Source of the DNA: Trochalopteron elliotii
Taxonomy: Eukaryota > Chordata > Aves > Passeriformes > Leiothrichidae
Assembly: GCA_024734555.1 (NCBI GenBank)
Contig: JANPWX010019815.1
Span: forward strand, 1,814,359 to 1,878,358
Reading direction: 5' to 3'
DNA length: 64,000 nt
Both the position numbers and the translations under genes were made by a program. The notes under the pieces were generated by a model that was given only the letters and a program-made list of their open reading frames with translations, searched no databases and was not told the origin of the DNA. Positions 50,766-61,174 of the stretch are shown in pieces; position 1 is the stretch's first letter; every line of letters begins with the position of its first letter.

Positions 50766-52212
50766 CAGCCTGCAGGGGAAGTCCTCTTCTTCGGCACCTG
50801 GATCCCCCTCTTCCCTTCCTTCTTCACTGACCTTGGTGTTTGCAGGGCTGTTTGTCTCTTGTGTTCTCATTCCTCTCCTCTGGCAGTCGTGCAGTTTTTT
50901 TTCTCCCTTCTTAGATGTTATCCCAGAGGCACTGCAACCACTGTTGATGGGCTCAGCCTTGTCTTGCAACTGGATGGCACTGGCCCTGTCTGACGTGGTG
51001 GGAAGCTTCTGGCATCCTCTCACAAAAGCCACCCATGTAGTTCCCCCACTACCAAAATCATGCCACATAAAACCAATGCAGCACAACAATCTACAGGCTT
51101 GCAGTTTTTCCTTGGTGATAATCACAGTGAAAAAGATAATAATTTAATTACAATAAACCCTGTGTTCTTGGTCAGTGACGCAGTTCAGCATGTGAATCTG
51201 CCAGTTCCTCCAGAAGGATCTTCTCGAGTTGTTTCTCTTTCTAATGAAACACTTCAGATGTCATAAGGTGGCTTATAAGTTTTTATCTTTCACAGCAGCT
51301 CTGCTGTTTATGAAGAATGGTATAATAGTTTTTGCTTTCTTTTAGGTTTTGCTTGGTCAATTATAAAAATGCCCTTTTTTGAGTAAAATTCCGTTCCTTT
51401 TTATCATCCAGTTTAAAAGGTATGTGGATTCTTGAAGGCATTTCAGAATTTGGATTGATACACATATTAGTTTGTGGCAATATTACTGCTTGTAGTGTGG
51501 CTTTGTACGTTGTGTTGCTTATATTAGGAATGTCAGTATTTAATTGTAGTTATTTCTCAGCAATTGTTCTTGGAGAAGGATATGAGCATAGTAATAACTG
51601 CTTATGACATTTTATACCCCATTTAATTGGAAGCACCTCAATTATGTAGAAAAAACAAGATTAAAAAAAAACCACCAAAAATATTTCAACTGATAAAGCA
51701 GTTTTACTTATACTGGTGAGCAGTTCTAACGGGTTAACTATACCATTTTCCTAAATTTTATATATATTCACATTGGTAACTTTCCAACTGTGAATTGTGA
51801 ACTGAATCCATTGTACTATTTCTTTACTGTTGCTGTATTTATTTATGACTGTTAAAACACCTATGTAATTTAGACAGGGTTATGTTAAAGTCTTGGAATG
51901 TTCATGGCAGGACCCACTTTAGGATTTATGGCATTACTAAAAAGAGACACATTCTAAAGGGGAAGTGCTGCCACTTTCTCTTCATCTGCTTAATTACATA
52001 AAAATCAGAATTAGTCTGTCCATGTTGGAATTGGGAATTTTAATAATATCGTAGTGTTTATATTAAAAAGTGACAAGCTTTTTCAAAGACCCTGAGATAG
52101 AGTTTGTAAATATGCAAAGACAATAGTAATGTATTTCTTGGCAAGTTTTATGCAAAATGAAGTGGACTCAGATACTGACTTAATGTATAAATATTAATGT
52201 GTATATATATTA

Positions 52213-52231
52213 TTTTGTTGCATCAACAAAA
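52213..52231. repeat. Perfect short hairpin, 8-bp arms
   Basis: TTTTGTTG and CAACAAAA are exact reverse complements around a three-base CAT loop. Confidence 0.65.
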
Positions 52232-52977
52232 CTGAATTTTACAATTAGTTGATAAAATACAGAGGCTAGTAAAGGGAACTGCAGTTACAGTTCTTACTCT
52301 CTGCAGTTTGTTTAGTTATTTGTGACATGTCCTAGCTGTGCTCTCTTTAAAATATGCATCACCACTTTCATAAAGAAAATGAAGTTATTTGCATTCCTCA
52401 ATATAGACACAAATTCAATATGTATGGATGGATCTCTTACTAAAAAGGGAAATAAATCAGTAATTAAACTGCACAGATGGAATAGAGATAATTAAAATAT
52501 ATATAAAAATTGGCTTTACAGCCGTAAAAAGAAAGCCATCTGTTTTAAAAGAAAATACAACCAAGTATAAAATAAGCTTGACTCGTAATTTTTTTCATAG
52601 CTCTTGAACATCTGTGCAAAGCACTTTACTAGTGTAAGTAATGATGGGTTTGCTTTTATCAGCAAAGATTTCATTTACAGGAGTAGAAGGCTATAAATGC
52701 AATACAAACACTGCTGAGCCCACAAGTCTAACTTGGAATACTTCCATCAAAAGTTTGTTACAGAGGTGCTGCTGTTCTGCTTTGTGGCTTTTATTAGTGC
52801 AGGCTCCTGTCTCCATGTCACATCCTGCCTGAAGGTCATAGGAATAGTCATCTTTTGCATAAGCATGCCTTCTGAAGAAAACAGTATGTATGCATTAATT
52901 GTGTGAAATAATTTTTATCACATTTCTTCTCCTTCCAAATTTTGCTTAGCAAAATATGTTTTTAGATATTTTATAGA

Positions 52978-53058
52978 TACATTAATATATAATATTATAT
53001 ATTTTTATATTTTTTCGTATAAATATTTTATATTGAAAATATATATATATATATATAT
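52978..53058. repeat. AT-rich tract ending in (AT)n
   Basis: Nearly pure A/T, ending in about ten AT dinucleotides at 53038-53058. It is self-complementary and prone to slippage and cruciform formation. Confidence 0.9.
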
Positions 53059-54195
53059 GTTGCACCAGAACACTATATTGATCATTGTCTTCTGTCTTTC
53101 TTGGAATTTTTTTGCCTTTCAGGGCTTAAACTTATCCAGAGATTAAGTCCATAGTCCAGGGAAGCTGTTTTCCCTCTTGTTTTCCTCAATTGTCAGTTTA
53201 TGGGGTTTTCTTCTATGTTCTCATCACAATTCAAATCTGTGGTAATACGTTGCAAGAAAAATGCACACTCTTTTGTATCTAGTGCCTGTAGCACCTGAAG
53301 TATCCCATGCATTTTTGGATAGTTAGTAACACAGCTGGTACTCAAAAGATTCTTCTCAGAATGCCTGGCCAAAACTGAGGACAACTAAATTTTTGACGTT
53401 AACTGTTATCTGTAGTAAAATGTCTAATTATCTTAATTTTTTAATAGAGGGAAATAAATTATGTGTTTTCCTGTCTAAACCGTGTAACTCTCTGATGTGA
53501 AATGAACATTAGATTGATCCAAATTTTGGCTGATGCCAGGGAATGTTTTTTCTCTTAATGGAGTAAAAGACCTCCTATGACTACAGTATAAAGGTAATAG
53601 AAAATTAGTAAAAAGAGAGAAGCATATATAAGTAAAATGCTGACAAAGATATGAAAAATTTCAGTATTTTAAATCTTAATTTTTTTTTAAAGATAAGAAA
53701 AATATTTAAAATCTTTACACAATTTAATTAGTTCTAGAAAAACTACTAATCTAGTAACAAACCCTGAGGAGTCTATAGTAACAAAATTGCTAGGAATTGT
53801 AGTAAACAGAATGCCTCAGTCATCATGGTTAGACTTTTGATCAGATGTTTATTTGTCTTCTGCTTTGCTTTAGAGCAGAAAGACTCTATTCTGTATAAGA
53901 AGCCCATGGTTGCTCTGCTCTTTCACAGACATATGCAATTATTTAGTATAGCCTGCACTAATTGTGTTGCTATTAATTATGGGCTGCATAAAACTTCCTA
54001 TGAAAAGGTTTTATTTTCTTTGCTTATAATTCTGCTAGATTTGAACCATTAGATCAAAAATTTTCCATGCCATGATCAGATTTGTTTAAATTTTGTAAAA
54101 GATATTGTTGTCCTTTGAGGAAAAGATTAGGGGTGATGCCTTGGGAAGGCTGACCTGAAACAGAGACTGGACAAAGCTAGAGAATAAAGCAGGTA

Positions 54196-54201
54196 TTTAT
54201 T
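54196..54201 (-). terminator. Candidate LTR polyadenylation signal
   Basis: AATAAA on the minus strand (TTTATT on plus), about 110 bases downstream of the TATA-like box and about 60 bases before the LTR end. This spacing is typical of a retroviral LTR. A second TTTATT-like signal on the minus strand nearby is not needed for the call. Confidence 0.5.
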
Positions 54202-54310
54202 GGAAGGCCTTTAGGGTACACCTTGGGCAGGACAGGAGCCTGGCCAGGGCTATACCCAGGGTGGACCAAGAATGGTCACAAAATGGCTGACTGGTCACAA
54301 GATCTTACAT

Positions 54311-54317
54311 TTTTATA
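54311..54317 (-). promoter_or_regulatory. Candidate LTR TATA box
   Basis: TATAAAA on the minus strand within ACTTATAAAAATG, upstream of the polyadenylation signal in the same LTR. Position and spacing fit a retroviral U3 promoter. Whether it is active in this genome cannot be told from sequence. Confidence 0.5.
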
Positions 54318-54582
54318 AGTTTTGGTCCATTCGCGTATTGGGGTTTAATTCTCCAGTTACAGCCTCAGGTTGTGAGGTCTCATCCTTCTTGTTCCCCCCT
54401 TCAGTCCATTGTTGTTTATGCTTTTTTGGCCTGAAAGTTGTCCTTGGTCTTCAGCAGGAAAGGATTTGTTTTGTCTACCTACTCTGTGAAGAGAGTTTGC
54501 TAGCACTTAATATGATGCTCAGAACTACATCCCTAGGCAGCGCAGAATCTGAAAAACATGAAAGCTAAAGCTTAAGGCATCA

Positions 54583-55555
54583 GGGGAACTATATTGCTGA
54601 TCTGAAAACAGATATGCCTCCTAACAGAAAAATTGTTTCACGTTTATACTGGGTTAACTTTACTCATTACTTCAGTGCAGTGATTTGAGGGTGTGAAGTT
54701 GAAGGGACTGGGGAGGAGAAAAAATCACATGAGAATACAGATAGGAAGAGAATGACAATGTGGGTACTGCAACTGGCAGAGGAGCACTGGCCAGGGCTTT
54801 AAGCAGAAAATATAATAGGAATGATCACAAGTACCAACAGGACTGGGGACAGAAGATACGTAGGGTTTAGAGCATTCACCTTCTGGAGCAGACAGAGTTT
54901 TCATTCCTACACTCCTTTCTGTTCACACACGACTCAAACCAAACTGAAAGAGTTTTTCCTAGCTTGCCTTCATTAATTCAAAAATTAAGCATGTTCAGAG
55001 GATTTAACTAATTTCATTAATAGTAGCAGCCAGGAGTCTAAATGGCCCTACCTGACTATTTCTGACCCAGGCTTGAGCCTCTGTGCTTTTAACTTGCTAA
55101 TCTTCTAACTCTAGGTTGCCATGTCCCACACCTTTTATCCTTAAATTTATTGTAAAGTGCAAAATTGGATAAGAGCAATTATTTCTGTAGAGATGGATGG
55201 AATAATGGGTACTTGCTTTTAATTTTTGTTTTTTGGCAAGGAACAGAAAATTACACACAGAATTTAGTAAAGAATGGAACCATTGAAATTTTCTACACTT
55301 AGAGACTGTGGAAAGTCAGGCTTAATTCTTTCATTGCATCAATGTTTTTGAATTTTTATAAGAGAAAAAGTGTGTATGAAGAGAGCCATAAAGCTTTCAT
55401 TAGACCTACTCAGTATAGGTGAGAAAATCTGGTCACAGAAACCTCCTTCAAGTCTGCAATACAACATTAATTTCCAATTAAATACATTTTGAAAATAATT
55501 ATTTGGCACTTTCATTACATGAAATCACTTAGAAAAAGTGGGCAGATAATGATAT
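54583..55555. other. Unique DNA between LTR and CR1, nothing recognised
   Basis: AT-rich to average composition with no open frame or repeat signature that I can identify. Confidence 0.5.
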
Positions 55556-55819
55556 GGTAAGGGGGGAGGATTTTAAACTAAAGAGAGATTTTGATTAGAT
55601 GTTAGACAAAAGTTCTTCACTCAGAGGTTGGTGAGGCACTAGAACAGGTAGTCCAGAGCAGCTGTGCGTGCATCATCCCTGGAAGTGTTCAGGGGCAGAT
55701 TGGATGAGACTTTGAGCAACCTAGTCTAGTGGAAGGTGTCCATGCCAATGTTAGAAATTTAGAACTAGGATGTCTTTAAGGTCCCTTCCAACCCAAACCA
55801 TTATATGATTCTATGACTG
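55556..55819 (+). mobile_element. CR1 LINE fragment, 3' end, 5'-truncated
   Basis: Plus-orientation CR1 3' end of about 260 bases. The motif order is the usual one: TTTGATTAGATGTTAGA, AAAGTTCTTCACTCAGAGG, GGTGAGGCACTAGAACAGGT, CCCTGGAAGTGTTCA, GATTGGATGAGACTTTGAGC, CTAGTCTAGTGGAAGGTGTC, AAGGTCCCTTCCAACCC, and a terminal TATGATTCTATGAC motif. It reads most like the common avian CR1 subfamilies and is the least decayed CR1 in the window. The coding remnant covers only the last residues of ORF2 and is broken. Confidence 0.92.
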
Positions 55820-58689
55820 CCTAATTTTACTTTTTACAGGATTTGATGTGTATGGTGGCAACAGTAGTACAGCTCTCTGTAGTCACACATCCAAGCAGAT
55901 AAATGTAATAAATGCATTAAGTGGGTTTCAAGCAGCTCTCAAAAGTTATTTCAACCTTACCATAAGCAAAAATTGTGTAAGAAATAGTTTCTCTTAATAT
56001 ATGGTGTCACCATTGTTATGAACTAGAACTATTGGCTGCCTTGACAGAGTAGTTATTTGCTTAATATTCATCCTATCCAAAAAAAAAAAAAAAAAAGGTA
56101 ATGTTGTCCTACAGAAATAGCCTCAGCTATGTATAGTTCTGTTCTCATTCCTCCAGGGTATTATAACCTTTTACAGTAAGAGACAAGGGAACAGTAAAAT
56201 GGATTATTGCCCTTTGTTTCAATTTTTACTCTTCTTTCCCTGTTCTCTTCTGTCTTATGTACACCATTCAAAGCACAACTCAAGGCAATCAACAATTTAT
56301 TAAAAACTAAATAAATTAATTCCTGAATTATTTAGGTCAATAGAATTACGGTCCTTATTGAGGTCCAAAAATCTGAGGTCCTTAATACTTTTTCTGAATT
56401 GTTTTCACCCAGAATTTTTCAAATATATAAGTCCCATCTGTTTTCTGTACTCCATTGTACCTCCCTATTTGTTATCTTTTGGAGTTTTTCTTTTTGCTTT
56501 GTTTGATTTGAAAATCCATAGTGAAGATAGAACTGCTTTCTATATATTTGATTATTCTGTGACAGAATATTGTGTGAAAAGGGTGACATAATGTAAAAGA
56601 AGACATAGTGCGTATAAATTATGAATTCCTTAATACGTTAAATCACCAAGCTAGACATACTTCGGTGATTTGTGAGAAAATCATTATTACTGAAGAACCA
56701 ATCAGTGAATGTATGGGTCTTTCTCTGCCTGGAAAAAAATAAGTTTCAAATCTATGCCTTAAATAGGAGGGTAATACCAATTTTTTTCATAATACGAGCC
56801 TTCAAATCTCCATTAAAACCATTAATATTTTCAGCCATGAAAAGACATGAGGCAGTATAAAATGGGTTTCAAATTATCACTGTCTAGCTGAAAGACATTT
56901 TCTTTTTACTAATCAACCACACTTCCCAATTCAGAAGTCCAACAATGAAGTATCTTATTAAGGATATTTTATAATACTGGGAGGATGAAGAATCACTGTT
57001 CAATCTTAGATCTGCTGTCACCATGAAGTATATAACTCAGTAGGCTTGGATTTTTTTATTTTTAATGTAAGAGCAATTCTTGGTGATGGTCTAAGAACAC
57101 AGTCATATTAATTAATGTTGTATTTTCATACCATCCAGTCAGAAAGCACAGCTATGCCTGTGGAAAAATATAATAGAAATATAATTAGGATTTCTTCTAA
57201 GGAAAACATTGTAACAGACATCCTGCCATGCTTGTGTTATTCTAATTGGATGTTTAGCTCAAGGGTGTTCATAATTTATCATAAATTTTAATGGTAATAC
57301 AATCAGCTGGAAAGAAGCCATACTTATCTCCTTGATTACACCATAAGAAATTAAATCCTAATTTGAACATCCTTGTTTTAATATTCTTTTACTGACATGG
57401 CAAGAAGTGAAGACTTGGTTGACAAGCAGGTCATGCTGTTCAGTGTCTCTGGGTAATGACTTGATGTAGTACAAGTGTAAAAAAAAATAAATTAAGAAAC
57501 AGCTTAAATCTGGCCTGTCATGCAGAAATCTGGCCAGTGTGCAGACGTATGAAAAGCTTTTATGTTAAGGGATTGACAAAGTATTACAGGAAATCTTACT
57601 GCACTGATTTTGCTTTTTCCTTCTTTGGAAGAACTCAGATAGATATCTTGTGTCCTCCAGTTCAGTCATTAGTTTCCCACTGGTAAGTTCTGAGAAACTA
57701 CTTTTACCGGCCACCAGAACCAGGTTAGTCAGTTCCAAATTTTGAAGTTGTTGCAAATTTTATGGTTAACCTTCCTATAAGAATGATGGAATATTTAATT
57801 AGTGGGGATAGATTAGAGAGCCTTAGTCCATATTAGATAGATCTGCTGGCACTTTTGCTTTCTTACTTAATATAAGAGTTTAAAATGTGACTTGACAATG
57901 CATTTAAATGTTTTCAAGATGTGTTTGCCAAAAAAGAGACTACTTCATTTTTCACCAGTCTGTGTTTATTGTTTTATTGTCCAAAGATGTTGAAAATCCT
58001 GTTTTAAGAATATTAATGTGATGTGATATATGATGTGATACATTTTTTTACTAAATATATTTCCCTTGGAGAAGCTATTAACATTGCATTCATTGCATCA
58101 TGTAGGCTTGATCTTTGTGGTGAGCTTTTGTTGACACCTTCCAAAGGGCCATTTTGAGCTACCAAATTGCTTTTACCCAAAGTCAGTAAGGATTCTCATT
58201 GCTCTTGTTCTTTATAATATCATCATGGATATTCTTATTACCTGTTTAATCCTTTTAGCTTTATGCTAAGTTCTGAGCCTCAATAATTTTAAAATTCAAT
58301 AATTTTGATCTCCCTTAAGTACTTTCTCACAAACATTTCTGTTTTCTCAGATTTTGCGTCTGCTGACTAACTTTGTTTTTCTTTGTCCTAGTAAGAAATA
58401 TACGTCTGATTTACATTAATTATTATTTATAAATTATTCATATTTTATTGTTACCGCATGACTGTATGTTTCCTCCATAAAGTTAATATTCCTAGCATGA
58501 AAAAAATCTCACTGGAGGCAATTCTTAGAGGCTTTGCTCCCAGTATCCAACTCAGTTATTGGCTTCTGGCTGGGAAGGATAGGTCCTCCATCTACGCAGG
58601 GAAGACCTGTGCATAGCAGAAATACAAAGCCTCACCACTGTATGAGTGAGCAAAGAGGGGAACGTAGAGGGAATTGGCTGATATAGCTG
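55820..58689. other. Unique AT-rich DNA, no gene seen
   Basis: No gene supported. A run of about 18 A lies at 56080-56097. The stretch at about 57180-57400 is AT-rich with several TAATT/CTAATTGG-type homeodomain-like motifs. That alone is not evidence of an enhancer. Confidence 0.5.
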
Positions 58690-59657
58690 CCAAACTACTG
58701 TACATGATTTTTGAAAAGTCATGGCAGTCAGATGCCATCCCTAAACTGGAGAGAGATGGATTAGATGGATCAATGGGTAAGGAACTGGTTGAGTGAAGAC
58801 ATCCAAAGAGTGGTGGTCAATAGCTCAGGATCCTGATGGAGGGAGGTCAGTGACAAGTGGTGTCCTTAAGGTGTTTGTATTGAGGCCTGTGTTATTTAAT
58901 GTCTTCATCAATGACACTGCAGATAGCACCAACCTGAATGGTGTGGTTGACACATCCAAAGATGGGATTCCATCCAGAGAGACCTGGANAAGGACTTGGG
59001 GGTGCTGGTGGGTGAGAGGCTGGACATGACCCAGCCATGGGCACTCCCAGCCCAGAAAGACAAACGTGTCCTGGGCTGCATCCAAAGCAGCGTGGGGCAG
59101 CAGGGGAGGGAGGGGATTCTGCCCCTCTGCTCTGCTCTGGTGAGAGCCCACCTGGAACCCTGCATCCAGCCCTGGGGTCCCCAAAAAGACAGTATGTATG
59201 GACCTTTTGGATCAAGTCCAGAGGAGAGCCACAAAGATGATCCAAAGTGATGGAACATGTCTCCTAATGAGACTGAGAAAGTTAAGGTTGTTCAGCCTGG
59301 AGAAGAATAGGCTCCAGGGAGACTTTAGAACAGCCTCCCAGTACCTGAAGGGAGCCTGCAAGAAAGCTGGTGGGTACCAGAGTATGAAGCGTGAGAAGGG
59401 CTTTGAAACTGAAGGATGATCAATTTAGATTAGATACAAGAAAGAAATTTTTTACAATGACAGTGATGGAACACTGCAATAGGTTTCCCAGGGTGTTGGG
59501 AGATTCTCCATCCCTGAGAAAATTCAGTGTCAGTGTGGATGAGGCTCTGTGCAAGCTGTTCTACTTGAAGATATCCCTAGTTATTGCAATGGGGGTTGGA
59601 CTAGATGGCCTTTAAAGCTCCCTTGCAATTCAACCTGTTCTATAATTCTGTATTTCC
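58690..59657 (+). mobile_element. CR1 LINE fragment with broken ORF2 end
   Basis: Plus-orientation CR1 covering the C-terminal part of the reverse-transcriptase ORF2 and the 3' end, about 970 bases, with internal deletions. It is recognisable through TTTGAAAAGTCATGG (58711), TTTAATGTCTTCATCAATGA (a VLFNVFINDT-type reverse-transcriptase stretch), the GACCTGG..AAGGACTTGGGGGTGC segment, the LLVGERLDMT and GCIQSS text, a RATKMI segment, and the SLEKNRLQGDF and QYLKGACKK text. Then comes the TGGACTAGATGGCC end and a degraded TATAATTCTGTA tail. The reading frame shifts at least twice (near 59200 and 59400), so it is dead. One unresolved base (N) lies at 58989. Confidence 0.93.
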
Positions 59658-59880
59658 CTCTTATCTCCTATAGATAAAAAGATACAGGACCCAGAGAGGG
59701 ACATTTCTCACTGGATCATTGTTTTAATGATCCAAGATTACCACTCATCAGTATTTCCTGCTGTGGGTAACCCCTTGTCATAGCTCTAAGTCTCCCTGGC
59801 CATTTCCATATAAATATAAACACAAATGTAAATATATTAAGCAATGCCTGAGCGTTTAAACACACTTCAGTGTGCTTGTG
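59658..59880. other. Spacer between two opposed CR1 copies
   Basis: About 220 bases of AT-rich DNA separate the plus-oriented and minus-oriented CR1 fragments. No feature of its own is seen. Confidence 0.5.
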
Positions 59881-59884
59881 TAAT

Positions 59885-60335
59885 CTATATCAGAGAATCA
59901 CAGAGAATCAATAGGTTGGAAAAGATCTTTGAGATCATCAAGTTCAACTTGGGACCTAACAGCATCTTGTCAACCAGACCATGGCACCCAGTGCCACATC
60001 CAGTTCCTTAAACATCTCCAGTGACTCCACCACTTCCCTGGGCAGCCCATTCCAATGGCTGATCACCCTTTCTGTGAAGACCTTCCTGATGTTCAGTCTA
60101 AACCTCCCCTGGCACAGCTTAAGACTATGTCCTCTTGTCCTGTTGCTGGTTGCCTGGGACAAGAGGCTGACTCCCACCTGGCTATGCCTCCCTTTCAGAG
60201 AGCTGTAGAGAGTGATAAGGTTCACCCTGGGCCTCCCTGGCCTCCTTTCTTCCAGGGTAAATACCCTCAGCTCCCTCAGCCACTCCTCACAGAACTTGTG
60301 TTCTAGGCCCTTCCTTCACCAGCGTTTTTACCCTA
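59885..60335 (-). mobile_element. CR1 LINE fragment, 3' end, minus orientation
   Basis: This is the antisense of a CR1 3' end. Plus-strand text runs CAGAGAATCA (twice), ATAGGTTGGAAAAGATCTTT, GAGATCATCAAGTTCAACTT, CAGTGACTCCACCACTTCCC, TGGGCAGCCCATTCCAATGG, TTTCTGTGAAGACCTTCCTG, CTTGTCCTGTTGCTGGTTGC and TAGGCCCTTCCTTCACCAGC. The minus strand keeps an 89-codon open frame (59956-60225). It shows the conserved end of CR1 ORF2: [18 protein letters not shown], then a [18 protein letters not shown] stretch. The upstream part of ORF2 is absent (5' truncation). The good frame preservation suggests a younger copy than its plus-strand neighbour. Confidence 0.95.
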
Positions 60336-61128
60336 TTAGTCCTGGCTAATATGAAATAACAATTTTTTTTCCCCCTTGGATGCTGTCTTTCAGGAGTTCT
60401 GTGCTCCAGCACGTCCCTATCTTATCCCCTCATCTTCCCAACAGCTTTTATAAAAAGCCAGATTTTGATGACAGGTTGAATAAGTATGCAGACTTCAAAG
60501 CAAATCAAGTAATTTTAAGGTTCTTAGCGTTCTAAACAAAAAAGTCACTGCTCTGCTACAAGTGTTGATCTTATGAGATTGCCTGTTTTTATCTTAATAT
60601 GTTCTTCCTTGTAAGTCCTAGATAGGCACAAGTCCTGATCTTTTTCTCTGTTTTGTCTGCCAATTTCCATTACCCTTTATCTCTTTTGATACCTCAGATT
60701 TTGTCAGTATGTTGGGTTCATTACCAGAAAACAGGAAGTGAAACAACTTGGCCTGATCTTGAAGCAAGGAGACTAGTCAGCAATTTAAGGTATCCAAAAG
60801 GCTTCCAGGTAGCTTTAGGTCTCCAAAACTTTGCTTCCCCTATAAGCACGTTTATATTGTTCGTTTTGCTAGAAAGTTTTAGAAACATATATTACCTCTG
60901 TCTCACATTCTTGGCTCCACCCTTAGACCAGCACTGCTAAAAGGTGGCACGGAGTTTTTATCTGATGTTGCCTGGATGAATGCAATTTAAAATGGATGCT
61001 GCAGATTGAATTCCTGTTCTTCATCTTTAAAAGGTATAATCAAGCATCACTCTATGTTAAGCTTCTGTGTTTTCCGTTTATGTATATCTCTTGATAATGC
61101 TTGTAATTTCTTTATGTATATATAAAAA

Positions 61129-61174
61129 TTAGATATATAATTATATATATATATGTAATATTTTATATATCTAA
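61129..61174. repeat. AT palindrome with 12-bp arms
   Basis: TTAGATATATAA (61129-61140) and TTATATATCTAA (61163-61174) are exact reverse complements, with a 22-base AT-rich spacer that is itself a TA run. It is a candidate cruciform or slippage site. Confidence 0.85.

Larger units (their letters stand above)
50066..51085 (-). mobile_element. ERV-type solo LTR, about 1 kb
   Basis: A GC-richer block with sharp edges. Read on the minus strand it begins TGTGCTGCATTGG and ends in CCAGCCAGGGTCAATCAACC. Motif order and ends match a long LTR class common in bird genomes, which I recall as ERVL-like from memory only. It includes an AATAAA on the minus strand (50251-50256) and an internal tandem array (50514-50765). 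There is no gag, pol or env sequence on either side, so it is a solo LTR. The left edge is 50066 by alignment to relatives or 50068 by TG. With 50068, the flanks ACAAG and ACAAT match at four of five bases, a possible degraded 5-bp target-site duplication. Open frames inside it (150 codons +, 120 codons -) are not genes. Confidence 0.82.
51086..54133. other. Unique AT-rich DNA, no gene seen
   Basis: No gene or recognisable transposon. It contains a small hairpin at 52213-52231 and an AT-rich run at 52978-53058. Apparent splice sites near 51344 and 51419 bound a segment with stops in all three plus frames. Confidence 0.55.
54134..54582 (-). mobile_element. ERV solo LTR with intact ends, 449 bp
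   Basis: The boundaries are given by perfect 9-bp terminal inverted repeats: TGATGCCTT at 54134-54142 and AAGGCATCA at 54574-54582. Both ends are flanked directly by GGGG (54130-54133 and 54583-54586), a 4-bp direct repeat as expected for a target-site duplication. On the minus strand a TATAAAA (54311-54317) is followed about 110 bases later by AATAAA (54196-54201), placing U3, R and U5 in that order from high to low coordinates. No retroviral coding flanks it. A 4-bp duplication suggests class I (gammaretrovirus-like), but I have not identified the family. The sequence looks less decayed than the other LTRs here. Confidence 0.85.

Noticed and set aside
50541..50993. 150-codon plus-strand open frame (and a 120-codon minus-strand one at 50763-51125)
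   Set aside because: Both lie within the solo LTR and its tandem units. GC-rich repeated text gives open frames in several phases, and there is no recognisable protein.
36406..51085. The two related LTRs as the ends of one full provirus
   Set aside because: They differ greatly in length and sequence, and the roughly 13 kb between them has no gag, pol or env-like coding. They are independent solo LTRs.
57180..57400. Homeodomain-motif cluster as a conserved enhancer
   Set aside because: TAATT-type motifs are frequent in AT-rich DNA, and conservation cannot be judged from one sequence.
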